Source of the DNA: Ignatzschineria sp.
GTDB lineage: Bacteria > Pseudomonadota > Gammaproteobacteria > Cardiobacteriales > Wohlfahrtiimonadaceae
Assembly (NCBI GenBank): GCA_030151245.1
Contig: JASLEF010000001.1
Coordinates: 1-9,371, forward strand
Direction of reading: 5' to 3'
Length of the DNA stretch: 9,371 bases
Within the stretch, counting starts at the first letter, position 1. Every line of letters begins with the position of its first letter. Of the stretch, positions 1 to 7,384 are shown piece after piece. A program made the position numbers and the translations under genes. Under the pieces are notes generated by a model, which saw only the letters and a list, made by a program, of their open reading frames with translations, was not told the DNA's origin and did not search any database.

Positions 1-767
1 TAGATATGTTAGATCTTACTCTCTATGGCAATCGTCTCGAAAACTTATTAGAGATTATCAAACAGAATCATGTGGAACATATGCTCTGCGTTAGCGTGGA
101 TCTTGATCGCTGGCACGAGATGGCAGAACTTGTGCAAAACCACGATCATATCTCGCTCTCTGTCGGCGTTCATCCTGGGGCTGTACCTGCAAATATCCCG
201 GCAAGCCATGAAAGCTTTGCCGAAATGCTACAAAACCCCAAAGTGATTGCTATTGGCGAAACAGGATTAGATTACCATTACTCCATAGAACATAAAGTCG
301 CGCAACAAGCCTCTTTTATTACACAAATTGATATTGCCAAAAAACACCAAAAACCTCTCATTATTCATACGCGTGATGCTCGTCAAGATACGATCAATAT
401 CTTAACAAATGAAAAGGCTGAAGATGTCGGCGGCATTTTGCACTGCTTTACGGAGAACTGGGAGATGGCGAAGAAGGGATTAGATCTCGGTTTTTACCTC
501 TCTTTTAGCGGCATTATTACCTTCAAAAATGCCGCAGAGTTACGGGACGTTGTTGCAAAAACACCTATCGACCGATTATTAATCGAAACGGATGCGCCCT
601 ACTTAACACCCGTTCCTTATCGCGGTAAAGCAAACCATCCGGGACTAGTTCCTTTTGTTGCGAAAACGATTAGCGAAGTCAAAAACATCCCGCTAGAAGA
701 CGTGGCACGAATTACTTCCCAAAATTTCCGAGAGTTATTTAAAAATAACCTCTCTCTTTCGGCATAA
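1..767 (+). CDS. TatD/YcfH-family metal-dependent hydrolase (5' end cut by window)
   Basis: This is a TatD-family TIM-barrel metallohydrolase of the YcfH type, a group of cytoplasmic metal-dependent DNases or phosphoesterases whose physiological substrate is often unclear. The visible motifs are GVHPG, GETGLDYHY (metal-ligand Glu), HTRDA (metal-ligand His), GGILHCFTE, SFSGI and ETDAPYLTPVPYRG (metal-ligand Asp and the family signature). The first ATG is at base 6, but the frame stays open to the window edge. Bases 3-5 encode Asp and bases 1-2 fit the end of a Leu codon, so the junction reads (L)DML. This matches the family N-terminus HCHLD, which carries the HxH metal site. The true start and that HxH pair therefore lie just outside the window, probably about ten codons upstream. 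The gene stops at TAA 765-767, 14 bp before hldE, so the two are probably cotranscribed. The family assignment is firm; the exact activity is not known. Confidence 0.93.
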   Translation, partial: DMLDLTLYGNRLENLLEIIKQNHVEHMLCVSVDLDRWHEMAELVQNHDHISLSVGVHPGAVPANIPASHESFAEMLQNPKVIAIGETGLDYHYSIEHKVAQQASFITQIDIAKKHQKPLIIHTRDARQDTINILTNEKAEDVGGILHCFTENWEMAKKGLDLGFYLSFSGIITFKNAAELRDVVAKTPIDRLLIETDAPYLTPVPYRGKANHPGLVPFVAKTISEVKNIPLEDVARITSQNFRELFKNNLSLSA

Positions 768-781
768 CTACTGAGGCTCAT

Positions 782-2209
782 ATGACACAACCATCTATCG
801 CTAAAATCGCCGTATTTGGCGACATTATGATCGACAGTTATTGGATCGGATCAACCAACCGCATTTCACCAGAATCTCCAGTACCTGTGGTAAATATCAA
901 CCATACAGAGAATCGGTTAGGAGGGGCTGCCAATGTGGCGCTAAATATCAGCAAGATGGAGTGCCCCGTCACGCTTTCGGGACTCGTCGGTATTGATCAA
1001 CACGCGAAAGAACTCGAGTCTCTCTGCCAAAACAATCATATTCACACAGAGTTTGTTGCGGAAAATGGATTCGCCACCATTATGAAACTTCGCGTGATTA
1101 GTCGCCAGCAACATATCGTACGCTGCGACTTTGAAGAAACGCCTGACTTAACTCCGGCACTCGTTCAAAAAATTACCGATTCGCTGAAAAAAACCATTGA
1201 TCAAAATGACCTGATTGTTTTATCAGATTACAACAAAGGATTCCTTTCTGATCCTCAAGCCTTAATTCAATATGCGAGATCTCAAGGCAAGTTTGTCATT
1301 ATCGATCCTAAAGGCGATGATTTCAGCAAATATCATGGAGCCTCTCTACTAACCCCAAATACCAGTGAGTTTGAAGGCGTTGTTGGAAAATGTAAAGATG
1401 AGCCTATGCTTTTTGAAAAAGCAGAACAACTTCGAGCAGAGCTTGAGCTTGATGCGCTCCTCATCACTCGCAGTGAGAAAGGAATGACACTATTTGAAAA
1501 AGATAAAGAGCCCGTTACTTTCTCTGCAAAAGCCCAAGATGTTTTTGATGTTACAGGCGCTGGTGATACCGTGATTGCAATGCTCGCAACCCAACTCGCT
1601 AAAGGTACTCCTCTACCACAAGCATGTAAAATTGCCAATGTTGCCGCTTCTATCGTCGTCGGTAAAATGGGCGCCTCTTACGTCACACAAGAAGAGCTTA
1701 ATTATGCGTTAGGACAATCTGATCGTCCCCACAACCTTGTTCTCTCAAAAGAGGCATTACTACATGAAGTCAAACGGGCCAAAATGAACAATGAGACAGT
1801 CGTCATGACTAACGGCTGTTTCGACATTCTGCATCGGGGACATGTTAAATATCTCGAAGAAGCAAGCAAGCTTGGACATCATCTCATTGTTGCACTCAAC
1901 TCAGATGCTTCTGTAAAACGCCTAAAAGGAGAAACTCGTCCTATAATGGATGAGACAAGCAGAGCAACCGTTCTTGCATCTCTCTCTTCCGTCGCATGGG
2001 TAACATTATTTGATGAAGATACGCCAGAATCATTAATTCGTGCGGTTCTACCAGATGTCTTAGTCAAAGGTAGTGATTATCGCGTCGATCAAATTGCCGG
2101 TGCAGATGCAGTGATCAATAATGGTGGTAAAGTAGAGCTCATTGATTTTGTAGATGGTTACTCTACCAGTAAAGCTATCGAAAAAATTGTCTCCTCTAGC
2201 AAGTCGTAA
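782..2209 (+). CDS. hldE: Bifunctional heptose-7-phosphate kinase / heptose-1-phosphate adenylyltransferase HldE
   Basis: HldE performs two cytoplasmic steps in making ADP-heptose for the LPS inner core: phosphorylation of D-glycero-beta-D-manno-heptose 7-phosphate at C1, and adenylyl transfer from ATP to the resulting 1-phosphate. At 475 aa it has the length of the fused E. coli enzyme (477 aa). Residues 1 to about 320 are a PfkB/ribokinase-fold kinase, with GDIMIDSYW near the N-terminus, the LGGAANVA motif near 46-53 and DVTGAGD at 256-262, whose last Asp is the expected catalytic base. Residues from about 339 form a nucleotidyltransferase domain with NGCFDILHRGH (344-354), including the HxGH signature at 351-354. 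Both domains look intact. GAGG-like pairing is provided by GAGG at 773-776, five bases before the ATG. The gene probably shares a transcript with the tatD-like gene. No clear terminator follows it. Confidence 0.97.
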   Translation: MTQPSIAKIAVFGDIMIDSYWIGSTNRISPESPVPVVNINHTENRLGGAANVALNISKMECPVTLSGLVGIDQHAKELESLCQNNHIHTEFVAENGFATIMKLRVISRQQHIVRCDFEETPDLTPALVQKITDSLKKTIDQNDLIVLSDYNKGFLSDPQALIQYARSQGKFVIIDPKGDDFSKYHGASLLTPNTSEFEGVVGKCKDEPMLFEKAEQLRAELELDALLITRSEKGMTLFEKDKEPVTFSAKAQDVFDVTGAGDTVIAMLATQLAKGTPLPQACKIANVAASIVVGKMGASYVTQEELNYALGQSDRPHNLVLSKEALLHEVKRAKMNNETVVMTNGCFDILHRGHVKYLEEASKLGHHLIVALNSDASVKRLKGETRPIMDETSRATVLASLSSVAWVTLFDEDTPESLIRAVLPDVLVKGSDYRVDQIAGADAVINNGGKVELIDFVDGYSTSKAIEKIVSSSKS

Positions 2210-2350
2210 ACCGCTCACATAAAATAACGATCTTGATCCGTAAGAGGTCTATAAAAACTTGATAAATCGCATGTTATTATTCCATGCACTCCGTAAAATG
2301 ATGTTTAATGAATGGTTTAATAGAGATTAAAAACAACATTCCCCCTATTA

Positions 2351-2379
2351 TTGCTACAAAATAAATACATAAATGTAAT
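2351..2379 (+). promoter_or_regulatory. Candidate sigma70 promoter of recA
   Basis: TTGCTA (2351-2356) and TGTAAT (2374-2379) are separated by 17 bp and match the sigma70 consensus at 4 of 6 and 5 of 6 positions. A dyad, TACAT-AA-ATGTA (2366-2377), overlaps the -10 element, and a second perfect dyad, TTATG-A-CATAA (2382-2392), lies just downstream. Either could be an operator. No CTGT-N8-ACAG LexA box is seen anywhere between hldE and recA. Promoter calls by eye are uncertain; CATAAT at 2388-2393 is a competing -10. Confidence 0.45.
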
Positions 2380-2411
2380 TTTTATGACATAATCGACACC
2401 TAAATGTAATT
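2370..2411 (+). repeat. Pair of 11-bp direct repeats upstream of recA
   Basis: TAAATGTAATT occurs at 2370-2380 and again at 2401-2411. The start-to-start distance is 31 bp, close to three helical turns, so both copies would face the same side of the DNA. The first copy overlaps the candidate recA -10 element. This could be a pair of regulator sites, but the region is AT-rich and chance similarity is possible. Confidence 0.35.
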
Positions 2412-2447
2412 AATAGTTGTAGCCCCTCGTAGATAAGGACTTTAAAA

Positions 2448-3494
2448 ATGGATGAGAATAAACGCAAAGCCCTCCAAGCTGCACTTGGGCAGATCGATCG
2501 CCAATTCGGCAAAGGCTCAGTTATGCGCCTTGGCGACCAACAAACGCCAAACAATATTATTCCTGTTTCTACAGGTTCAATCGGTTTAGATATCGCGCTG
2601 GGTATCGGCGGTCTACCGCGTGGTCGTATTGTTGAAATCTTTGGACCAGAATCTTCTGGTAAAACAACATTGACGCTCCATGTCATTGCAGAAGCGCAAA
2701 AAGCGGGGGGCACCGCTGCATTTATTGATGCAGAGCACGCTTTAGATCCAGGCTATGCCGCCAAACTGGGAGTAGATGTTGAAAACCTCTACATTGCTCA
2801 ACCTGATAATGGTGAACAAGCACTGGAGATTACCGATACACTCGTTCGCTCCGGCGCTGTCGATATTATCGTGGTAGACTCTGTGGCTGCATTAACGCCA
2901 AAGGCAGAGATTGAGGGCGAAATGGGAGACTCTCACATGGGACTACAAGCTCGCTTAATGAGCCAAGCCCTTCGTAAGCTCACTGCAAATATCCAAAAAT
3001 CGAACACACTAGTAATCTTCATCAACCAAATTCGTATGAAGATCGGCGTCATGTTTGGTAACCCTGAAACCACAACAGGAGGGAATGCCCTTAAATTCTA
3101 CTCCTCTGTCCGTCTTGATATCCGTAGAACAGGCGCGGTGAAGAAAGGTGATGAGGTTATTGGCGCAGATACCCGTGTACGCGTTGTGAAAAATAAGGTG
3201 TCGCCACCCTTTAGAGAAGCGAAGTTTGAAATCATGTATGGCGCGGGAATTGATACTTTAGGCGAAGTATTAGACCTCGGTGTAGATGCCGGAATTGTTG
3301 ATAAAGCAGGCGCTTGGTACAGTTATGAAGATACTCGTTTAGGCCAAGGTAAAGAAAACTCTAAACAATATCTTCGTGAAAATGTGGCAACCGCTCAGGA
3401 AATTGAGAAGCGTGTTCGTGAACACTTCATTACAACTCCTGCACCATTAGCCGGCACAGAAGAAAAAGAGGATGAAGAAGATCTCTTATCATAA
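2448..3494 (+). CDS. recA: Recombinase RecA
   Basis: RecA is the cytoplasmic DNA-strand-exchange ATPase of homologous recombination and the co-protease that triggers LexA self-cleavage in the SOS response. The 348-aa product is close to the E. coli length (353). The Walker A motif GPESSGKT is at 66-73, the catalytic Glu at 96 (in IDAEHALD), Walker B IIVVD at about 140-144, and the DNA-binding L2 loop with [16 protein letters not shown] at about 205-220. The C-terminus is an acidic tail ([11 protein letters not shown]), which in E. coli RecA modulates DNA binding. The start ATG has AAGGA at 2435-2439, eight bases upstream. The gene appears monocistronic: a hairpin terminator follows and no recX is present next to it. 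No LexA box was recognised upstream, so its SOS control is unresolved. Confidence 0.99.
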   Translation: MDENKRKALQAALGQIDRQFGKGSVMRLGDQQTPNNIIPVSTGSIGLDIALGIGGLPRGRIVEIFGPESSGKTTLTLHVIAEAQKAGGTAAFIDAEHALDPGYAAKLGVDVENLYIAQPDNGEQALEITDTLVRSGAVDIIVVDSVAALTPKAEIEGEMGDSHMGLQARLMSQALRKLTANIQKSNTLVIFINQIRMKIGVMFGNPETTTGGNALKFYSSVRLDIRRTGAVKKGDEVIGADTRVRVVKNKVSPPFREAKFEIMYGAGIDTLGEVLDLGVDAGIVDKAGAWYSYEDTRLGQGKENSKQYLRENVATAQEIEKRVREHFITTPAPLAGTEEKEDEEDLLS

Positions 3495-3552
3495 GAAGAT
3501 GCCCCTCTAAAAATCTTCACAATTCACCCAATCTTAGAGTGATGAAATAACA

Positions 3553-3584
3553 AAAATAGCTCCTTTTATAGGAGCTATTTTACT
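3553..3584 (+). terminator. Intrinsic terminator of recA
   Basis: AAAATAGCTCCT (3553-3564) pairs perfectly with AGGAGCTATTTT (3570-3581) around a five-base loop, giving a 12-bp stem whose 3' arm ends in T residues. It lies about 60 bp after the recA stop. The symmetric A/T flanks mean it could also work in the opposite direction, but no gene points that way here. Confidence 0.88.
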
Positions 3585-3657
3585 TTCCCCCGTTCTACTT
3601 TAAACTAAGAGCCTACCCACTCATCATCCTATTTCGGACACTTAAAAAAGGTTTATC

Positions 3658-4587
3658 ATGACTCAAATGCCTACGAATACGCAGTTTTATCCGGCAACCA
3701 CTATCGAAGTGGATACCCATCAAGATGGGCAGCGCCTTGATAACTTTTTAATGGCACAATTTAGAGAGTTGCCTAAAGGGCGTATCTATCAAATGATCCG
3801 GAAAGGAGAAGTGAGAATTAATAAGGGGCGGGCAAAACCAACTTCCCGTTTAACTGAGGGAGATATGGTAAGATTGCCGCCCGTTAAAGTTGAGCTCAAA
3901 GAAGAAATCATCATCCCGGCATCTGCTTGGCGTGCGCTACAACCGACTATTACTTTTGAAAACGAGCACTTCCTAATCATCGACAAACCTTCCGGCATTG
4001 CTGTTCATGCCGGATCTGAAGTCCCCTACGGCATTATTGAAACACTCAAAGCTTTCGGCGATCATGATTTTTATGAATTGGTTCAACGCCTAGATCGTGA
4101 TACTAGCGGCTTATTACTCATCGCCAAGACTGGAAAAGCGCTAAGAGAATTGCAACATACTAATCTCGTTCGTCAATATACCTTAATTGTTGCCGGCAAT
4201 TGGGCTGTAAAATTCCCTGATAACACAACCATCATAACCGATCCTCTTGATACCGAACATCGTATTAATGGAGAGCGCCACGTCATTGTTTCACCAACAG
4301 GAAAAGATGCTGAAACACATTTTACACTGATCAAAAAAGGAGGGCGAGCATCCCTTTTACAGGCTATTTTAAAAACGGGACGTACACATCAAATCCGCGT
4401 TCACAGTGCAGCAAATGGCTATCCTCTTTTAGGCGATAAGCGCTACTATCCCCACGATCCCTCAAAGATTAGCAGACTCTCACTCCACGCAACCGAGCTA
4501 AACTTCGACTTTTCCGGAGAACCATTCTCATTTAAGAGCCCTATGCCTCAATTACTCATCAATATTTTCAATCAGTTAAATTCATAA
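3658..4587 (+). CDS. rluC: 23S rRNA pseudouridine synthase, RluC type
   Basis: This is an RluA/RluC/RluD-family enzyme that isomerises uridine to pseudouridine in RNA. E. coli RluC modifies 23S rRNA positions 955, 2504 and 2580. The N-terminal S4 RNA-binding domain covers about residues 18-80 (QRLDNFLMAQF, IRKGEVRINKGRAKP, GDMVRLPPVKV). The catalytic domain follows, with IIDKPSGIAVHAGS near 108-120, the active-site motif RLDRDTSGLLLIAKT from 144 and GRTHQIRVHS at about 241-250. D146 is the expected catalytic Asp. The residue before the motif is Gln143 rather than the usual His (HRLD). The length of 309 aa fits RluC (319 in E. coli), and the S4-region wording resembles RluC more than RluD. AAAAGG at 3646-3651 is a good ribosome binding site six bases before the ATG. 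The gene lies alone between the recA terminator and the tol cluster. The specific target uridines are inferred. Confidence 0.9.
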   Translation: MTQMPTNTQFYPATTIEVDTHQDGQRLDNFLMAQFRELPKGRIYQMIRKGEVRINKGRAKPTSRLTEGDMVRLPPVKVELKEEIIIPASAWRALQPTITFENEHFLIIDKPSGIAVHAGSEVPYGIIETLKAFGDHDFYELVQRLDRDTSGLLLIAKTGKALRELQHTNLVRQYTLIVAGNWAVKFPDNTTIITDPLDTEHRINGERHVIVSPTGKDAETHFTLIKKGGRASLLQAILKTGRTHQIRVHSAANGYPLLGDKRYYPHDPSKISRLSLHATELNFDFSGEPFSFKSPMPQLLINIFNQLNS

Positions 4588-4592
4588 AATCA

Positions 4593-4653
4593 TGCTAAGA
4601 TGCCTACGCCTCCTAATATTAACGGCGAAATTTATCGTAATATCGTGTAAAAT
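4593..4653 (+). promoter_or_regulatory. Candidate promoter elements for the ybgC-tol cluster
   Basis: The 108-bp gap before ybgC has two -10-like elements. TGC-TAAGAT (4593-4601) has the extended -10 layout, and TAAAAT (4648-4653) matches the -10 consensus at 5 of 6 positions. Neither has a convincing -35 at 16-18 bp. No terminator separates rluC from this region, so read-through from rluC is also possible. Confidence 0.25.
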
Positions 4654-4695
4654 AACCCTATTTAATTTTAATCCAAAAGGTCATTATTAGTCGTT

Positions 4696-5088
4696 ATGGT
4701 ACAAAAAGCTGAAATTTTTGAATTACCAATCCGCGTCTACTACGAAGATACTGATGCCGGTGGCATTGTCTATCACTCCACCTATTTGAATTTTATGGAA
4801 CGTGCGCGCACAGAGTGGTTAATGACAAAAGGCATTAATCTCAATACCCACGCCCAAACCCATGGCGAAATGTTTGTCGTGCGTAAACTTAATATTGAAT
4901 ATCGTCTACCGGCACATCTTTGCGAGGATCTTGTTGTTCAATCCCGTATCATTGAGCGCAGCCGTACGCGTGCCCTATTCGAACAAAACATATTACGAGG
5001 TGATGAAATCTTAACGCTCGGTAGCGTTGAAATCGTCACTCTTGACGTCAATACTCGACGTCCTAAACCTCTTCCCAATTTCTTTTAA
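4696..5088 (+). CDS. ybgC: YbgC-type acyl-CoA thioesterase (hotdog fold)
   Basis: YbgC proteins are cytoplasmic hotdog-fold acyl-CoA thioesterases usually encoded at the head of the tol-pal cluster. In E. coli the enzyme acts on short- and long-chain acyl-CoA and has been linked to phospholipid metabolism rather than to Tol function itself. The signature VYYEDTDAGGIVYHSTYL occupies residues 14-31, with Asp20 and His27 as the expected conserved active-site residues, followed by NFMERARTEWL. The 130-aa length matches the family (134 in E. coli). The start ATG is the only reasonable one: the in-frame codons back to 4675 include no ATG, GTG or TTG. The best ribosome-binding sequence, AAAAGG (4675-4680), is 15 bases from the ATG, which is longer than usual. 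The stop is 15 bp before tolQ, consistent with one operon. Confidence 0.94.
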   Translation: MVQKAEIFELPIRVYYEDTDAGGIVYHSTYLNFMERARTEWLMTKGINLNTHAQTHGEMFVVRKLNIEYRLPAHLCEDLVVQSRIIERSRTRALFEQNILRGDEILTLGSVEIVTLDVNTRRPKPLPNFF

Positions 5089-5103
5089 TTCAGGAGCTCT
5101 GAG

Positions 5104-5802
5104 ATGTCCTCTGACTTACAATTTTGGCACCTTATTTTAAGTGCTAGCTTTCCCGTTAAAATTATCATGCTCATCTTAGCAATCATGCTAATTGTGGCTA
5201 TTTTCTTAATCTGGAAAAAATATATCTCCATTAAGCTCGCCACATTCCGTATTAACCAATTTGAACGACTCTTTTGGTCCGGGGCTGATATCAATCAGCT
5301 CGCCAGTGAAGCCACTAAGAAAGGCAAAAACTGTTCAGATCTTGAAAAAGTCTTCTTATCAGGCTTCCAAGAATTTTCTCGCTTAAGAAGCTATGCGCAT
5401 TACGACCCTGAGTTTATTGTCTCAAGCGTTAAAAGCGCAATGTTTGCAGAAACTCAACGAGAAGAAACCATTATTCAGAAATTTCTTTCATGGCTAGCTA
5501 CGATTGGCTCAGTAGCGCCTTATATTGGTCTTTTGGGAACGGTTATCGGAGTTATGAATTCATTTAGCGCCTTAGGAACCGTAAAGCAGGTCACCTTAGC
5601 ACAAGTTGCGCCAGGAATTTCCGAAGCTTTAATCGCCACAGCTATTGGGCTTCTTGCTGCGATCCCGGCAGTCATGGCTTTTAACAAATTCAGCAATGAT
5701 ATTAATACTATGATGACTCGATATGATAGCTTCATCGATGAGTTTGCCAATATTTTAGCGCGCCAATATGTGCAGTTGACGCAAAAAAATACACACGCAT
5801 AA
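5104..5802 (+). CDS. tolQ: Tol-Pal motor stator protein TolQ
   Basis: TolQ is the MotA/TolQ/ExbB-family inner-membrane protein that forms, with TolR, the proton channel energising TolA. This maintains outer-membrane integrity and constriction at division. At 232 aa it matches E. coli TolQ (230). Three transmembrane segments are visible: about 18-37 (IIMLILAIMLIVAIFLIW), about 126-152 (around GLLGTVIGVMNSF) and about 170-193 (EALIATAIGLLAAIPAVMA). A large cytoplasmic loop separates the first two. T146 and T179 correspond in context to the pore-lining threonines T145 and T178 of E. coli TolQ. The ATG is preceded by AGGAG (5092-5096) at seven-base spacing, a strong site. It lies between ybgC and tolR in the standard order. 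Confidence 0.97.
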   Translation: MSSDLQFWHLILSASFPVKIIMLILAIMLIVAIFLIWKKYISIKLATFRINQFERLFWSGADINQLASEATKKGKNCSDLEKVFLSGFQEFSRLRSYAHYDPEFIVSSVKSAMFAETQREETIIQKFLSWLATIGSVAPYIGLLGTVIGVMNSFSALGTVKQVTLAQVAPGISEALIATAIGLLAAIPAVMAFNKFSNDINTMMTRYDSFIDEFANILARQYVQLTQKNTHA

Positions 5803-5838
5803 CATTCAATATCAGCGATTATAGATGGAATCAATAAT

Positions 5839-6267
5839 ATGAGACGACGTAAACGCGTTAATAAACTCAATTCTGACATGAACATCGTCCCTTATGTCGA
5901 TGTGATGTTCGTTCTTTTGACCATTTTTATGGTGACAGCCACCACAATCTCCGTGGGAATTGATGTTGATCCCCCTCAAATGGATAGCAGCCATGCCGTC
6001 GCTATTGAGGGCGATGAAATGATGGTGATCTCTGTCGATGAATCTGGCAGCTTCTTCTTCAATCTTGCAGATAACCCAAGCATCGCACTCCCTGAAGATG
6101 AGATACTCAAAATCGCAAGTTCGCTTTTTGCCGAAAATGAAAATATGCAAGCCCTCGTGAAGGGGGATCAAAAAGCGCCCTACGGAAAAATTGTTGATGC
6201 AATGAGCTTATTACAACGCGTCACGCAAAAAAACGTACAATTGATGACCACACCATTTGAAGAGTAA
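5839..6267 (+). CDS. tolR: Tol-Pal motor protein TolR
   Basis: TolR is the ExbD/TolR-family partner of TolQ: a short cytoplasmic N-terminus, one membrane helix and a periplasmic domain. The product is 142 aa, the same length as E. coli TolR. The basic N-terminus (RRRKR) is followed by NIVPYVDVMFVLLTIFMV, where Asp21 is the expected proton-carrying residue, equivalent to D23 of E. coli. Residues from about 40 form the periplasmic domain, ending in VQLMTTPFEE. A GGAA at 5827-5830 lies eight bases before the ATG. The 36-bp gap after tolQ and the conserved order support a common transcript and co-assembly with TolQ and TolA. Confidence 0.96.
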   Translation: MRRRKRVNKLNSDMNIVPYVDVMFVLLTIFMVTATTISVGIDVDPPQMDSSHAVAIEGDEMMVISVDESGSFFFNLADNPSIALPEDEILKIASSLFAENENMQALVKGDQKAPYGKIVDAMSLLQRVTQKNVQLMTTPFEE

Positions 6268-6316
6268 TTCCAATGATGTCATCTAACTTTCTCTCGAAAC
6301 AGAGGAATAGAACCCC

Positions 6317-7384
6317 ATGAAACGTGAGACACAAGATAAATGGATTAATGCGGGCAGCAGCCTACTCACACTCCTTGTGATTACCGGCGCTGTATATTTT
6401 TCAATTTCTTCCTATCAAAAATTTCAGCAGTCAGCACTTGATGATAATGCTGTCAAAATTAGCGATGAAAATAAAATTGCGAAATCTGAACGAATTGATA
6501 CCAAAGAAGTGGAAAATGAGCTCAACCGTATCGCAGAAGAACAGCGCTTAGAGCAAGAACGTATCGCAGCTGAGAAGGCCGCTCGCGAAAAAGCAGAACG
6601 CGAACGAATTGAAGCCGAGAAAAAAGCAGCGGAGAAAGCAGCTCAAGAAAAACTCGCCCGTGAAAAAGCAGAACGCGAACGGATTGAAGCGGAGAAAAAA
6701 GCAGCAGAGAAAGCGGCTCAAGAGAAACTTGCCCGCGAAAAAGCAGAGCGTGAGAGAGTGGAAGCCGAGAAAAAGGCAGCTGAAAAGAGGGCCCAAGAGA
6801 AACTCGCTCAAGAAAAAGCAGAACAAGCTCGGGTTGCTGCAGAGAAAAAGCAAGCACAAGAGAAAGCCGCTCAGGAAAAAGCTGCACAGGAGAAAGCAGA
6901 GTCTGAACGAAAAGCCGCAGAAAAAAGAGCATCAGAACAGAAAGCAGCCGAAGAAAAACGCGCTGCCGAAAGAGCCGAAAAAGAACGCTTAGAGAAAGAG
7001 CGACTTGAAAAAGAACGTCTCGCAGCAGAAAAAAAAGAGGCTGATCGTCAAGCAGCTGAAGCTCAAAAAGCAGAAGAAGCAGCTCGAATTGCCGATGCGA
7101 TTAACTCTGAATACCAATCCAAAGTACGGGATTACCTCTATGCTTTATGGATTACCCCTTCAGGAAGTTACGGCTTAGCAACGACTATCCAATTTAAAGT
7201 TAAAGAAGATGGAACAATTATTGGTACCCCTGTTATCAAAAAAAGCAGTGGCAATGAAGAGTTTGACAACAGTGTTTTTGTCGCCATTATGAGTGCTGAT
7301 AAAATCCCAATGCCAAATGACCCGATTGCTCGTAAATATATCGCCAAGGAAGGCTTTGAACTTACTTTTAAACCTACTAATTAA
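6317..7384 (+). CDS. tolA: Cell-envelope protein TolA
   Basis: TolA couples the TolQR motor to TolB and Pal at the outer membrane; in other bacteria its C-terminal domain is also used by some colicins and filamentous phages. The 355-aa product has the classic three domains. Residues about 9-31 are the single inner-membrane helix (WINAGSSLLTLLVITGAVYF). Residues from about 55 to 262 are a long Lys/Glu/Ala/Arg-rich helical stalk crossing the periplasm, including three tandem 25-residue repeats (100-174). Residues 266-355 are the C-terminal domain III (YQSKVRDYLYALW, GTPVIKKSSGNEEFDNSV, FELTFKPTN). It is shorter than E. coli TolA (421 aa), mostly in the stalk, and contains no cysteine, so it lacks the domain III disulfide known from E. 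coli. AGAGGA (6301-6306) serves as ribosome binding site, ten bases before ATG. tolB and pal do not follow. Confidence 0.96.
   Translation: MKRETQDKWINAGSSLLTLLVITGAVYFSISSYQKFQQSALDDNAVKISDENKIAKSERIDTKEVENELNRIAEEQRLEQERIAAEKAAREKAERERIEAEKKAAEKAAQEKLAREKAERERIEAEKKAAEKAAQEKLAREKAERERVEAEKKAAEKRAQEKLAQEKAEQARVAAEKKQAQEKAAQEKAAQEKAESERKAAEKRASEQKAAEEKRAAERAEKERLEKERLEKERLAAEKKEADRQAAEAQKAEEAARIADAINSEYQSKVRDYLYALWITPSGSYGLATTIQFKVKEDGTIIGTPVIKKSSGNEEFDNSVFVAIMSADKIPMPNDPIARKYIAKEGFELTFKPTN
6614..6838 (+). repeat. Three tandem 75-bp repeats in the tolA stalk
   Basis: Three consecutive 25-codon units lie at 6614-6688, 6689-6763 and 6764-6838. Each begins AEKKAAEK and contains QEKLA followed by EKAE. 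Units 1 and 2 differ in only one residue (Ile to Val near the end), yet I count about 13 base differences over the 75 bases, most of them synonymous. Unit 3 is more diverged. A shortened related unit (AEKAAREKAERERIE) precedes unit 1. The array lengthens the periplasmic helix in whole units. Confidence 0.9.

Noticed and set aside
1333..1638. 101-codon minus-strand frame inside hldE
   Set aside because: Entirely antisense to the conserved kinase domain, low-complexity Ser-rich product, no family motif: a shadow of the real gene. The same applies to the frame at 1879-2067.
2269..2287. Inverted repeat GCATG / CATGC with a nine-base loop downstream of hldE
   Set aside because: A 5-bp stem with a long AT loop and no T tract; not convincing as a terminator or operator.
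2354..2713. 119-codon minus-strand frame across the recA promoter and 5' end
   Set aside because: It overlaps the most conserved part of recA, has no ribosome binding site of note and reads as a reverse image of recA codons.
5825..5842. Five-codon frame (MESII) whose stop overlaps the tolR start as ATGA
   Set aside because: The geometry resembles a coupled leader peptide, but such a short frame is expected by chance and has no ribosome binding site of its own.
5520..6171. Minus-strand frames across tolQ and tolR (5520-5885 and 5812-6171)
   Set aside because: Antisense to well-recognised membrane proteins; no independent motif or start signal.
6522..6992. Long frames in the other reading frames of the tolA stalk, two antisense and one sense (6609-6992)
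   Set aside because: They arise from the repetitive Lys/Glu/Ala codons; their products are Leu/Phe- or Lys/Arg-monotonous and family-free.
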